DNA of 64,000 nt, from positions 18,304,757 through 18,368,756 of the forward strand of contig NC_089277.1 of the NCBI RefSeq assembly GCF_963678975.1. The letters are read 5' to 3'. The position numbers were made by a program, and so were the translations under genes. Shown piece by piece: positions 1-12,245 of the stretch (position 1 is its first letter; each line of letters begins with the position of its first letter). The DNA is from Dysidea avara. Lineage: Eukaryota > Porifera > Demospongiae > Dictyoceratida > Dysideidae. The notes beneath the pieces were generated by a model. That model was not told the DNA's origin. It did not search any database and saw only the letters and a list, made by a program, of their open reading frames with translations.

Positions 1-1766
1 ATGTCCATGCACAATCCACTAGAGCACTGTACTCAATAGGAAGACCAAGGTACTCTAATAGAGCCAGTCCAATACTCTAATAAGACCGTCAGCTATTTAG
101 TAGTTCTTTAACAAAAAGTGTTTTGAAACACCACCAATATTTTGACATGTATTTTCAACTGGGGAACCCAGACCCCCTATGTAACTTTAGCATGGCTCCA
201 CTTTTTATGAGGGTCTGCAGTAAATTGGCTGGCTTTACAGTGTTAAGTTATGCTTGGCTGAAGGCATCAGTTTGTTACTTATGTAGCGTAAGCTACCAAT
301 GAACGGAATGTTTATTCCATTGGCATGTCCCTTCTTGTCCAAACACTCCTGGAGCACAACTTTTGGCAGAGGTATTCATCTTGACTTTGTCTTCCTGTGT
401 ACCAAGTTTGGTGTCAAAAGGTGCTTCCCCTGACCAGTATAACAGCTGAAAACATGCAAAGTCAAAGTAACTGTTTATCGGAACCATGGCTCAATCACTG
501 GGCTTGCGTGTTTCAATTATCAGACAATGGTCCAATGACTGGTCATGGCCTTGCTCTGGAACTTCACAAAAATCCTGTATATATATATATATATTTTTTA
601 TGAAGGTCTAACCAACATCCATGCAAAATTTCAGCATGTCAGATCATCTAATATTTTTGTTGTTGTAAAAATGCACACAAATTGCTTGGTAATTAAACAC
701 ACAATGGTCATTTAAGGGCTCTACAGTATTTAATAGTGAAACAACCAGCTCCCAACCAATTGTAAATCCTTCTCTTAGTTCTGTTCTTGATTTCTTGGTG
801 GTTTCTAGATACTTTGTAGGGAAAGCATGGTGGCATACTTAAACTCTGGTCGTGGAGATGAATATTAGGTTCCATACGCTTCTCAACAGTTGGCTAGATG
901 GTAGTACATTATTCTGGACTATACATTCTCATCAATCTTATCTTTCATTTACAGCTGCCATGTCATCTTAGGTTACACCAGTTCAACTCCGAAGTTCGAC
1001 ACTAGCCATACCATGTTTTTCTGTGGAAAGTTTCAGTGACCACTGGCCTTGATCATGGCTTGACTTGTTTCCTTTATTGCTTGGTGACTAACATTGAAGA
1101 AGATATTAACAGTAGATTGTCATGGGCTTTCAAAGTGACAAAGAGAAAGTGCCATTGATGGTGCAGGCTGAACTCGCTTCTAAAAACAATCCCAAATCTA
1201 CAGTATGGAAGTTACACCAACTGTTAACCTTTGTCCATTTATTTATCAGTAGAATTACAACCTTTAACAAACATAATGCACTCTACCATGCCACTTCTTG
1301 TATGTACCACAGAATTCCACTGTTTTTAGTGGTATAACACTTGTCCGATAATTGAAGTATGCGTTTCCAGTAATTGAGTCAATCCAATAAATGGTTGCTC
1401 ATGCTATAGTCAGAAGAAGATTCTGTTAGATAAATTTCTTTAAAATTCTACAGAAACTAGTTGAAACTATTTCAGGTTGCTGTTAGTATATGTTTGAGCT
1501 TGACTATGCCTAGCCAATGCATGCATGCCATGCCTATAGTCATTGTGAGGCTGGTTTTTGGCAGGAAATTGCAAACTTTCACAATTCTTAGCATACTACT
1601 GTATGACACACAGTTATATAGCAAACTAAGAAACCTATCAACAGGAAAATGGGAAAATGATAATACCATGTATACATAATTTTCAATTCATACATACGGC
1701 AATGTGTACATGTATACAAGTGTACATAGATTAATGGCTAAATTGTATATATATCTCATTTTATAG
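1..1766. other. non-coding stretch 5' of death-domain exons
   Basis: No convincing coding exon is seen; open frames are short and low in complexity. By comparison with the paralogue at 13.3-17.2 kb, where 1.4 kb separates the ROCO exon from the next small exon, this stretch is probably intron and the ROCO exon of this copy would lie left of the window. It holds a (TA)n run near 577-595 and two copies of the dispersed CTCTAATA motif at 51-90. Confidence 0.4.
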
Positions 1767-3186
1767 AGTACTGATTTACCACTGCCATCCAGGATTCAAA
1801 GTATGTATGCACATAAGTGTGCTTGTACTTTATATACTGTAGCTAATTAAAGTGCATGAATTTATAACGGCAGAGCAAGTTGTTGATGTAAAGGGGGCTG
1901 ACCAGAATCACTAGTATGCAGTCATTTTACATGTTGCTTTAATGATGCCACAATATTAATTTTATCACTACTGCATTTTAACTAAAACACTATTACACTA
2001 CCTTATAGTCATAAGTATTATACAAACAGGCTATTTGCAGTCAATAAAAAGTTGTTTTGGCAAGCTTTCAGTGTTATACATACTAATATCTGTGCAGCAT
2101 TAATTTTATAGGCAGTACAAAGCAGCCTTTAGGTAATTGGTACAGTGGGAAGATACACAGCTCTCAAACTAAGAGTCAAGTGGTTCCATTCCTGCTAGGG
2201 TCAAATACTTTTAGACTACTTTTTAAAAATATTTTTACCCAGGTGTGAAGCTCTTTGACTGCTTTATTAGGATGTTTGAACTGTGAATTCTCTAGAGTTT
2301 ATTGATGTGTTTTCATGGTTTTCAACCTTACCAGAGAAGCATAATTCGAGCTTCAGCCTGCTACCCCTATGTCAGCAAGTGCTAATTTGGTGCAGTATAG
2401 TAAGGGTGTACCTTTCTATCAGTTACATTTTATGTGCATGCAGTATACAAGTGTTACACAATCCTCAAATGTTTCTTGGTATATACAGTAATATAAGTAT
2501 ATAAAGTTTGTTGATAAAATGAACTTCTCTGTAAAAGCTTGCTTGCAAAGTGAAACCCTTCAGGTGATATTGTGAGAAAGGCCCAACTACTTGCTAACAG
2601 TACTACAACTGAACTTTTCTAGACGCTTTACGATTTCACTTTAAATCATAATGCTGACTATGCTGTGAAAGAACTTTTAGAGAATGTTATAAAGTATAAG
2701 AATTTTCAATGACTAATGCTCTATGCTGTACTGAATGTTATAATAAATTCTGACAAATGGCCATGCATTTTGCAGATGATACTTCTGAATCAGAGACATC
2801 CACTCTCCTGCCACCTCTGGATTCAATGTCAACACTTTCATGGCAAGATAAAAGTAAGTCTATAGAGTAATCACTAACTTTATTTGTTAAATAATGTCCT
2901 TTTAGAGCCAGTAATGGGTGATTTGAACAAGATCATTGTCCCCAGGATACTGGCTAGTTGGGATGATGTTGCATATGCTTTGCGCTATGAGGTTCACACT
3001 GTTAATTCATTACGAGAAAAAGGCCATAATCCTAAGAAGTGCTGCCAGAAACTATTTGAGGATTGGTTAACAACTTCAAATGGTGCTAGTCCTAAAACCT
3101 ACTCAACATTGCTGAGCAAACTTCGTGAAGTTGAAGAACTCACTGAAGGCATTGATGAAATAGTTCAGAAAGTGTCTAAACTATAA
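1767..3186 (+). CDS. death-domain protein, 3' exons (partial gene, paralogue of 13.3-17.2 kb gene)
   Basis: Three exons join without frame conflict: 1767-1800 (phase 0 in, phase 1 out), 2776-2853 (phase 1-1) and 2906-3186 (phase 1 to stop TAA). The first two give a short Ser/Thr/Pro-rich linker. The last gives about 93 residues starting KPVMGDLNKIIVPRILASWD and containing the death-domain pattern: W-D-D-V-A-Y-A-L in helix 2, then K-C-C-Q-K-L-F-E-D-W-L and T-Y-S-T-L-L in helices 4-6. Death domains are adaptor modules that bind other death domains in apoptosis and NF-kB signalling. The last exon is nearly identical to that at 16892-17172. No P-loop or ROCO exon is present upstream in the window, so the N-terminus is unseen. 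AATAAA lies at about 3370. Exon borders are inferred from GT/AG and phase agreement. Confidence 0.75.
2130..2205 (+). repeat. tRNA-like SINE head (pol III A and B box remnants)
   Basis: An A-box-like stretch (TGGTACAGTGGG, 2139-2150) is followed 30 bases later by a B-box-like GGTTCCATTCC (2182-2192). Spacing fits a tRNA-derived SINE promoter. No convincing acceptor stem closes, so it is not called a tRNA gene. Confidence 0.35.
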
Positions 3187-3720
3187 AGTGTGCCATTATT
3201 CATTAAATTTTGAAGCATATAGTTATACTTGTTTAGTAGTTATCTCTGTATAGAATGTCTGTAGTGGTATCTTTTTCTTGTAGCTACACATGAAGGTGAC
3301 ATTTGTCATATACTGTTTGTGAAATTGTATTGATTTATGCACATGCAGGCAGAGTGTGTTCATTTACTAAATAAAAGTTAAAAGTAAATAATGCAACTAT
3401 ACTAGTGTAACATATGTATGTTACATTATATACAGCTAAAGCCAATTAATTGATTGCAAGTATATATGCGTACCAGGAGCACTCTTTTAGGTGATGGGCT
3501 GGCCATTATTAGTGAGTGTAAAGAGAAAAATGGGATACACAAGGATGATGGTGGGCTCCCAGAGGTTGAAAACTAAATTAAATTCAACTTACGACTGTTT
3601 AAGACAATGAGTCATCAATAACACCACTTCTGGTCAGGGCACAGCCACATGTATGTACTAGAAACAACTACAACTGTATTCATGCATGCAGGTTTATCTG
3701 ATTATAAGTATACTTTACAG

Positions 3721-3954
3721 CAGCCAGTGAGCCTCACAAGTGATCACTGTTAGGATAGGCTATAGCAAGTTTCAAATTATCTTCAGATGCCTGCTCATGT
3801 CCAGTCCCACTAGGCCACTACAACCCTTGAGCACTGCCTGTATACCATCATCGCTAACACAAAAACTACTACTGGTACCGACATAAAAAAAACATCTTTA
3901 GTCTTCTGCTGTGCTTTCTGAAGTATTTCCCCCTTTGTCGGTAACTGTTTAACC
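3721..3954 (-). pseudogene. decayed F-box/LRR exon
   Basis: Reverse-strand sequence aligns along its length with the LRR exon at 18799-19032, including the stretches for 'lookup' of Ser-Leu-Lys-Leu and the final VTDKG start. It carries small deletions (near 3790 and in the last third), an early frame shift leading to a stop soon after VTDKGG, and the 3' donor GTATGT of the intact copy is replaced. No intact F-box exon lies upstream on this strand before 4.7 kb. It is read as the dead partner created by the segmental duplication. Confidence 0.7.
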
Positions 3955-4675
3955 ACAGCAACAAAGAATGCGTGAATGGAACATGTTCACGTACTAACTG
4001 GTTGGTTGGATATGGCTATTCCTCTAGAGCAATGTATACCCTACACAATACTCTAGCTAGCATGTGCGTGCATGCATGCAATTTAGTCTGTTAACTGAGT
4101 AGAATATAGCTACTACCAGTAACTGTGCATACTGCATGGCTTTCAATAGAAAACATTCAGAAGTGAACATCTACCATAGCTCCAAAAGGACTTTAGACAT
4201 TAAAAAATAATAAGAGACAGCTGAGACTACATGTTGCAAAATGTATATTGTTTAGTTATAGCCACTAATGACTGCCCCACTTTGTTAAGGTAGCAATATG
4301 TAGCATTAAGAAAAACAGAAAGTCATGTGATATAATGGGTAACGTTAGCTCAGCTTTGCCTGCAAGAGGTATACAAAAAGTACTGCTGGTTGCATGGCAG
4401 AATTCCCATGCAAATTGCAATTGCGACTGGATGAGGAAGTGATTGGTGTTCATTCCAGGGAACAGCACAACAGGAACAGTGAACTGTCACACGTGATTTA
4501 TTGGTTAACTATATAATAGTGTGCCAAAATCCTGTCACAGTAGGAAAATTAATTTACCTATCAATATTAATAATACTTTGTTGTAAGAATCTGCTCTCAC
4601 AGCATGAATACTTGATTAAGAACACATTGCAATTGGCTATATTGTCTGGTCAGATATGTGATCATGAACTCTATC
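3955..4675. other. non-coding stretch
   Basis: The left half is the tail of the duplicated block. The right half shows no exon with coding character; open frames at 4265-4468 and 4501-4749 have no recognisable domain. Confidence 0.4.
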
Positions 4676-5016
4676 CAGGGCCGCCCACAGGGGGGGGGGG
4701 GGGGGGGGGGGGGGGCAACTGGGGCATTTTGCCCTGGGCCCCAGCCTGAAGGGGGCCCCAGGAGGCCCCATGAAGGGCCCCCTGAATACCTGTTTAAAAG
4801 ATCGATATACTCTAATAGAGCAGTCACAGTATTCTTTAGAGGAGCAGTGTAGCAAGCTTATAGATAAGGAGATATGGTTGGTGATGGGTAGTTATTGTCA
4901 TTGCCAGCAGGTTGTGACCTTTTTTTTTTTTTTTTTGGTCTTCACCTTACAACTTGGGTCAAGGGCCCCACTTTAACTCTTTGCCCTGGGCCTCTTAATT
5001 TCTCTGGGCGGCCCTG
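4676..5016. mobile_element. non-autonomous hAT-like element, family CAGGGCCGCCC
   Basis: The ends are CAGGGCCGCCCACAG and its near-complement CTCTGGGCGGCCCTG. The flanking 8 bases ACTCTATC occur on both sides (4668-4675 and 5017-5024), a perfect target duplication of hAT size. At 341 bp it has no transposase. It contains a 26-G run (4690-4715), a GGGCCCC-rich part, a copy of the dispersed motif (4801-4825) and a T17 run (4920-4936). Open frames across the G run are composition artefacts. Confidence 0.9.
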
Positions 5017-5024
5017 ACTCTATC

Positions 5025-5860
5025 ATATTGTTATTGTAACTCCTAACAGTCAAGTGGTGGAATTGCATCATTTGCATGACCACAATTAAATAATTATATT
5101 TCATGTTCACCCACAGTTATTGTTCAACACTATGATGCATATGATCTCCATGGACATAATACTCAACATAATGCATGCCAATGATCATGATGAGACCAAG
5201 ATCCAAGCAAAATTGTGAGTTTCAGAACTGAACCTCTCCTGGGATAGATTTTCTGACTGAATGTAAATGGAGAGTACAACTATAATAATGGTCATAGACC
5301 ACAAATATATACAACAAATGGACATGCTACAGACTGCATGAGTCTTGCCAGCAGTTAGCCATTTCCAGGGCTGTCCTTGACTTCTGTAGTGAGATTCCCA
5401 ATGATGATCATGACACCTGAAGGAGTGATCAGTGAGACACTGAGATATACTGCAATCACATGTACATGCTGGAATTTCCTGCAGCTGTATAATACGTGTG
5501 ATAATTTTATTCATGAACTGCTGAGGCAGTACACAAACTAATACTGGAACCAGAGTGGTGGCAAACCATGGCCAACATAATATAGTATCTTTAAATTCCT
5601 ATTTTCATGAACATAACAGACTTTTGGATCAGTTCGCATCAGATCAATAGCATCATTAAAACCAGACAGTTAAAATGCATCTCTCTGTAGGTCATATCGA
5701 TCATTTGCAGATCCACACCATGCATGTCAGTTGCAGTTTATATTTAATTTGGTGTTTGCCTTGGTAATTTTTGCTTGTATAGCATGTATAGTTCTCTAGT
5801 CAGTTCTTGTTGCTTGTGTAGCTAGGCTACAATTTAATTCTTGTTTTATACATTAATTCT
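5025..5860. other. non-coding stretch
   Basis: No supported exon. The 109-residue reverse frame at 5185-5514 is Cys/His/Ser-rich, lacks splice context and has no recognisable domain. Confidence 0.35.
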
Positions 5861-5869
5861 GTTGGTAGA

Positions 5870-7250
5870 GAAGCAAAGTTAGCAAACTCTGCTGAGTCTG
5901 CCCAATCCTTCCATGGTTGTCATCATGGACTCGCACGTTGCAGCCACATCAGCAATCAGCTGAACTCCTTTTTGGAAAGTAACCAATTATATCATAACCT
6001 TCAAGGTGCCTATCGCCATGGCTGATCATCAGAACAGATTCTATTATATGCAGTTGACACCATCACTCAAGCCCTTGACAATGGAGAATCAGTTTGTGCA
6101 GCTAGCTTGATCCCAGGAAAGCTTTTGATTCTCTGGATCATCCAACGGCATTTTGGGAAAAGAACTAAAGTGGTTTATGGATTATCTTAGTCAAAGAATG
6201 CAACGTGTTAAGAGTGGAGATCAGTTTTCTGAATGGGAATCAGTTTTAGGTGGCATTCCTCAGGGAAGTGTCCTTGGCCCGCTGCTCTTTCTGTGACATG
6301 CCAGCACAAGTATAATAGCTGCTTGCTACAGTTTGTTGCTGATACCTACCTAACATGCTCTGGAAAATCACCTTCCATTGTTGGGGATCTGTTAAATGCT
6401 GACCTACACCCACTATCAGTATCAACATGGATTCAGGCCAGTAAACTGCAATTAAATCTAGTGTCACGTGGTTTTCCACCAGATCAAGGAATATGACAGT
6501 ACCCCAGTTGCAATTAATGAGAAACCTTTGTCACATCTCAGTAGCTACACAAAAGTATTTTGGAGTAACATTTGACACCACCTTGAATTTCTCCTCCCAT
6601 GCGATCATGTGGCGAATGTCTGCGCAAGAGTATGGTTTATTATTTATACAGCAATTATCATAGAAAGATTTTGCCAACGCAGATATTAAAGATGCTTGTG
6701 GAGTCACTTACTTTTAGCTATATGCTCTAGCAATTTTTGGGTACCCACATTGCATCAAGATTCTCTGCGTAGAATTACAAGACTTCACAATAGGGCTGTT
6801 CGGATCACATGTGGCTTGACAAAGTCTGCCAGTGACCACATCTCTCATCCTTGGCAAGCCATGGTTAGATCTCTCCTACAACGCTGGTTCAGCACTGATC
6901 CTTGTGTGTTATGTTAGATCAGTACATTAGTTAAGGGATTTAATTATAGACTCTCCTATAGCAGATTATCTTTTCATCAACAATTTTTTCATCAAAGGCA
7001 ACTTCCTGTTGGAACTCCCGATCTATTTCAAACTTTGTCTTCTTTCCGTAACGATTTATATGATCATTTATTGTATGGTGTGTAGCTAGCTAATTATGTT
7101 TTGCTTGTGTAGTTAGATAGCTAGCTATGTTGTGCTTTTCTATATCATAGTATTGCTTTGTTTTTGTACTTTTATGCGTGTAACTATGTGTATACTCTGG
7201 AATGGAAGAATGGCCTTGGCCGAATTCCAGAGTTCAAATCAAAAATCAAA
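5870..7250 (+). mobile_element. decayed non-LTR retrotransposon (reverse transcriptase remnant and 3' tail)
   Basis: Reading through several frame breaks gives reverse-transcriptase landmarks in order: a LxxNQLYHNLQGAYRHG-like block (about 5960-6030), the FDSLDHP block (about 6125-6150, counterpart of the FDxVxH motif), then GGIPQGSVLGPLLFL (6250-6295), the hallmark of LINE reverse transcriptases. Next comes a degenerate FVADTYL where F-A-D-D is expected (about 6330), so the catalytic aspartate pair is lost. After it are a KYFGVTFD block (6555) and a C-terminal LRRITRLHNRAVR block (6763-6800). Frameshifts and stops, for example a TGA right after PLLFL, make it inactive. The 3' end carries a hairpin-like 'tctggaatggaag...gaattccagag' tail (7195-7232). 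Order and tail suggest the CR1/L2-like branch, which is not certain. Confidence 0.8.
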
Positions 7251-7401
7251 CAATAGGCGGCTCAGCCGAAGGACACCGGATGTTGCGTAACTAGCTGGCG
7301 CAACCCATAATTTACTGTATATAATTGGCCCGGCGCATGTTTACTGAGTGATTAATAACATATACATGATATAATCTATGTTAATAGATAGCTGCAGTAC
7401 A

Positions 7402-8254
7402 ATGACGGACAAGGCAGAGGTAAGGCACTGTGAGGCATGGTGTGGTTGAACGTGATAATTCATTTGGTGCCGTAGGGCTGAGCAATTCAAGACAAAGGGA
7501 AACAAGGCATTTCAAGAAGGCAACTTCGAGCAAGCAGTGGAGTTGTATGGCGAAGCTATCTCCCTGGATCCATCTAACTACGTGTACTACAGTAACCGCG
7601 CAGCTGCCTTCGTTAGACTCCATAAATATAAAGAGTCCTTGACAGATGCGAACAAGACAATTCAGCTGAAGCCAGACTGGCCCAAAGTAAATAATACTGT
7701 AGCATTTCTGTGTGTAGCTAGCTATGCATGCTATGTGCTGATCACAGGGGTACTCAAGAAAAAGCACAGCGCTTATTTACCTTGGACACCTACGGGAAGC
7801 ATTTGCAACTTACCTAAAAGGTCTAGAGTTGGATTCTAACAACCAGCAACTAAAGGATAGGTTAGCTGATATAGAGAAAAAGGATGGGTTAGCTGATATA
7901 GAGAAAAAGATTAAAAGTAAGAAAATGGAAAGACGTTAACATTTATTCACCCACTTCATGTTAGTTGTCGCAAGTGCTGCGGGTTATTATCCCTTCCAAG
8001 ATCCTGTCATTTTGGAGCGACTGAGGAAGCACCACACCACAAAGGACTATCTTGATGACCCCTCATTTGTAAGGATAATAAAGGAGCTTCAGAGAGATCC
8101 AGAGTTATTGCGACAGTTAGTAGCTTGGTTTGTGTATAGGTGGTTGAATTGCATGTGCATATTTTGTGTAGTTACTACCATAAGGACCAGAAAATAATGA
8201 ATGCCATCAGTGTATTATACGGTGTGAAATTCATAGGCACAGCTGAATCTCAAG
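7402..8254 (+). CDS. STIP1/Hop-like TPR co-chaperone, N-terminal half (3' end unclear)
   Basis: Five exons keep frame: 7402-7419, 7483-7686, 7748-7916, 7965-8119, 8185-8254. The start is MTDKAE, joining QFKTKGNKAFQEGN. Exons 1-3 make three TPR helix pairs; EQAVELYGEAISLDP, YYSNRAAAF and KPDWPKGYSRKSTAL match the TPR1 domain of Hop/STI1, which binds the C-terminal EEVD of Hsp70. Exons 4-5 give YPFQDPVILERL, YLDDPSFVRIIKELQRDPEL and DQKIMNAISVLYGVKF, the first DP (STI1) domain. Hop is about 540 aa with TPR2A, TPR2B and DP2 following; nothing like these is found downstream. Exon 3 carries a 27-bp in-frame tandem duplication (LADIEKKDG region, about 7857-7910). The gene is therefore either a short Hop relative or a truncated duplicate. 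A further open frame at 8311-8515 might be its last exon but has no known domain. Confidence 0.65.
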
Positions 8255-8519
8255 GTATGTAGGATGTGTTGCTGTGTATGTGTGTACTTGGTCAAGCGAC
8301 TCTTGAGCAAGAAACTTTACATTGCTCCAGTTACTGTAAGCAAACAATTATCAGCAATGCTGTATGCCAACCTACGGGATTCTCATTTAGAACAAGATAT
8401 GCACAAACATTTTATACCCAGCAATAGGAAATTTAATCAGGTAGGTGTCCACAACCTACCAGCTCCCGAAGCAGTGTCGTTCTTCAGTAGCATCCGGCCA
8501 CATATAAAAGAGTGAGCGA

Positions 8520-11500
8520 GAGTCATAAGTCATAAACAGACGTCTTGTCATTCAGTACAACATGATAGAAGTTGATTTAAACTACTAGCACAACAAAACA
8601 AAGCAGCACAAGGCAGTTTAGTGTACCAAAATTCCATGTTTGAATCCAGATTCTATCTGACAAAAATAGACGTTAAGTTGGCCAATAATGGACGTCAGTC
8701 GATAATTGATTGCTTACGCTATCCCAGCTGTGTGGGAAACCTGGGTAAGCAAATGTGAATTGTCCATAACTATGTCGCATAACAGTTGAGAGGACTTTTA
8801 AAACATTACCCTGCATGGGTACGGTTGGGTGGTACTGAAATCAGATCATTGCATGGCAAAGCTTGTGGTATATTTCAAATACCACAATCTATACAATATA
8901 TTGAATACATACAGAATAATATGATTATTAGTGCTGAAGCGAAAAGCAAATTTTGCCATAATATTATATAGTTACTGAATATTTGACTGTATGGTCCTCA
9001 AGTACACATTCTATTATGCACTGAACCTTTACAAAGATAAGCTATCTAAATCTTCAAGGTTGGTTTCATCCACTTGATCGTAAACCACAAGGCCTATTAA
9101 TAATGTGACCGGCTGAACAAAAACCCATTGTTTTCACAAATTCCATTTCATTGCTTCTCTGATATCTATAGCAACAAAGGAATGGACTGCCAAAGTTTTG
9201 GTCTTTTAATGATGAATAAAAGCCTTGGTGTATTAGTAATAGCATTAGAAATTTGGAACAGTGAGAAATTGGATTTGTATAGCAGCAATACTGTAGACTT
9301 GGGTTATTAAGCACATGCGCTTTTCACATTCTACAACAAACATGCGTCTAGTATCAAAGTGTGCTACATAGCCATGGTTTTATTTTGTTTATCCTAGCTA
9401 CATTTGTAAAGAACTCTTACCATATCCATTAACTCCATGAAATGTACGACTGACTGACAACCACGCAGTGCATTTCTCGATTAAAAACTTGACGACTCTC
9501 AGCTTATAAACTCTCTAGTATAACTTTTATGTTGTACTTTCTCAGCATCTTGGCTACCATCTACCATCAGCTGTATCTGTCAATTCCCTGCTATTTCAAT
9601 ACCAAACAGCCTAGCTGTAATTCCCATAAGAGCCTAATAAAACAATCCCTAGAACTATGTGCTCCCTACTAATCTATGTGTACTTAATAATCGAGTGCAC
9701 TTCTTAATAACCCAAGTCAACGGTTGTTATAAATAAATTACAGGTGCTTAATTAATCAATCATAACTCTTGACTGAAGCAAGGTACACAGATGGGACATG
9801 TTTATTGTGAACTGGCAAATCCATGAGGTGTAGTAGTTTCTTTTATTCCTTCATGTGCACAAAGAAGAAGATGGAAGATTCGTAGATAAATGGTATTTTA
9901 TAATTTAAAATGGTAATAACTCACCAACCTTGGCAAGGTTAGTGAGATAAGTTGGCAGCTATGCAAGTAAAAGTTTCCCTAAGGATGGAGATATTTATGG
10001 CCTTTGAGTATACAAGAAGCAGTCCCGCCAGTTTAGATAGGTTTTTTCAAGAGTGTCGCTGGATCACGAGTCCTTACAAAGGAGTGGGATGGGAAATACG
10101 TGGAGTACAGAATGGATAGTATCATAATGGCGAGCTCCAGACCCCCTGGGAACTCTAGATGTACTACAATGGCGCAAGACACACATTTAATGCTTTTGTA
10201 ACTTTGCAATATGCTCCAAGCCAATAACATTGTTTGAAGTCACTCCCAGAGTCTTTCCAGAGCCTCTAGAGTGATGTATGGGTTTTAACACGCCTATACA
10301 GAAGTCTGTTTACAGAGAGTAGACCTGGTAAAGTTGGTGTGTGAATTTTTAGTCAGATAGTGTAGCCATCTCATGTTGCATGGTGTTATTTTAAAAGTTT
10401 ATGTACTCAAAAGGTAGGTTTTCTAAAATCAGGTGATTAAGGTCACTTATGACATTAAATGTGTAGGCATAGATCTAGTTCTATCATTAATGGCTGCATC
10501 TTATTACTGTAATGTAGTATGCTGTGGGTAATTGAATTACAAACCTTACAGTATCTCTTCCTGAGCAATCATTGTATTAGGCAGCCACACATCATTGATT
10601 TAATAACTAAAATGGCTAGATTAAAATGCCTTTTAGTGGCTATGTACAAGTAAGGGACTTTTCCTCCATAAAATTATATTTCATGATCACTTGTGTAAAT
10701 TCCATTGGACTTTTTCAGTATAGAGAGCCATTGGGGAATATATACACACATTGTGTTTCCCACGCTAGGCTAAACAATACGTACAAGTGATAATCACATT
10801 GCCGACCTAGTACACAAGTAAGGCTGGATACACTTAGCTGATCTACAGACAAACTCATTGTACATGTTGGGCAATGCTAAACACTTCTTACCCACTTATC
10901 AGTATACACTAATCACAGCTATTGAGCTACTGTGTATCCACCAACTACGCACTTATTATATCACATGGTCCTGTAGCAAACAGTTCCAACAGTACACAAC
11001 TGGCAAGAAATGACATCAAGCACTGTATGATGATGTATCATACTCAATTTTATACCCATGCAGTGGTGATTCTAGTACAACATGGATGTTGTTGTATGGC
11101 TGTACTATAAAGTGGAACTTCACGGCTTCTGGGGATTTTATCCCAAGGATTTGCAATTTAACGGCTTTAAATGTGATGCTAAAAGGATGAGAAATTCTAA
11201 AACCAGCATAACAATGCCAATCTATGGATGCTGCAGTATTTCCTCAAGATTTTTTCACTCTTGTTTTTCAACAGGGGAGGGGGAGGGGGAGGGCTATGGC
11301 CTTGCTTATGTTTATACCTTCACTCAAAGCTGAGATCAAGGTGAATTATTGTCTTTGTGGTCATCATATTCCCAACCCATTCACGCTCAAAATGCACTGC
11401 AACTGCATGCATCATCTACTAGTGTGCTGTTATCAATTGCAAACCTCATAACTCATTCACTCCACCTGCATCAATTCTGTGATTAAAATAAGTATCAGTT

Positions 11501-11556
11501 AGTACCCACAGCTTCACAGATAATATTGACATGGCATCAAACCAAAGAATGTTGAC
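8520..11556. other. long non-coding stretch
   Basis: No exon is supported. A 9178-9295 segment resembles 36031-36120 (shared 'aaggaatgga..accaaagttt' and 'gaaattg(g)atttgta(c/t)agca' pieces), a dispersed repeat of unknown type. A near-perfect palindrome CTCACCAACCTTGGCAAGGT...GTGAG lies near 9922-9950. GGGAGG repeats occur at 11275-11293. Confidence 0.4.
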
Positions 11557-11564
11557 ATCAGATC

Positions 11565-12237
11565 TAGAGGTGTACCGATATGGGTTTTTGGCATGTACCG
11601 ATATCCGATATTGGTGCCACCAAAAGAGGCCGATAACCGATAGTCGATCCGATATTTGCATTATAGTTAAAAGTGTATGTTTACCTACCCTACAACAACA
11701 TGTGCATGTATTCATTGCTATACTCTGCCTGTGGTGGTACACAGCTTGGGATTCTATTGTGCAATCCAGACAATTAGGCATCCACAAACATTTTTATGTA
11801 TACTCCCATGAAGCCTTATACGGATATTTCTGCATTCTAATGGTTTGTGAGAAAGCTAGTACTGTGACAGCAAGTTTCCTTGGTTATCCTGTGACCCTTC
11901 TTTTTATTACAAGATAGCTACTCTATAACTGCTTCATTTATAAAGACTGTGTCTGTGATAAGCTTTCCAGCAACAGATAGTAGAATCGCATGTATTTATA
12001 TGGCTTCTTGTAGCGTAGCGCTTGTTCCAGAGTGAACAATAAGCCACTGGCACTAAAGAGCCACATGAATAATGTAGAAAACCAATGCACAATCCGTTTA
12101 TGTACAAACTATTGCTACTGTATAAATATCGGTAGCGATATCGGTCCTCCTGCTGTTCTGTACCGATACCGATATTGGTAAAAATTGCCATATTAGTGGC
12201 CGATATTATAGCCGATCCGATTATCGGTACACCTCTA
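11565..12237. mobile_element. non-autonomous hAT-like element, family TAGAGGTGTACCGATA
   Basis: Termini TAGAGGTGTACCGATA and its complement TATCGGTACACCTCTA (right end preceded by a one-base variation) face each other 673 bp apart. The perfect 8-bp duplication ATCAGATC flanks it (11557-11564 and 12238-12245). The subterminal regions are full of the CCGATA/TATCGG word in both orientations, a typical pattern for transposase subterminal binding. The two open frames inside (11531-11917 +, 11934-12350 -) are not protein genes; they run across the repeat and have no domain. Confidence 0.92.
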
Positions 12238-12245
12238 ATCAGATC

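Larger units (their letters stand above)
1767..4190. repeat. segmental duplication, copy 1 (partner 16641-19540)
   Basis: The two blocks share order and sequence: a 34-nt exon, a linker exon, the DD exon, an intergenic piece containing a common 'gatggtgggctcc'-type stretch (about 3545; partner about 18655), an F-box/LRR exon in reverse orientation (3721-3954; partner 18799-19032), and a tail with 'ctccaaaaggactt' (4170; partner 19523). Copy 1 has the decayed LRR exon; copy 2 has the intact one. Confidence 0.75.

Noticed and set aside
4501-4976. Overlapping Gly/Pro-rich open frames on both strands
   Set aside because: They are translations of the G26 run and GGGCCCC-rich interior of the hAT element at 4676-5016.
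6233-6496. Independent small protein gene
   Set aside because: This is the frame-shifted reverse-transcriptase remnant (GGIPQGSVLGPLL lies in another frame of the same bases).
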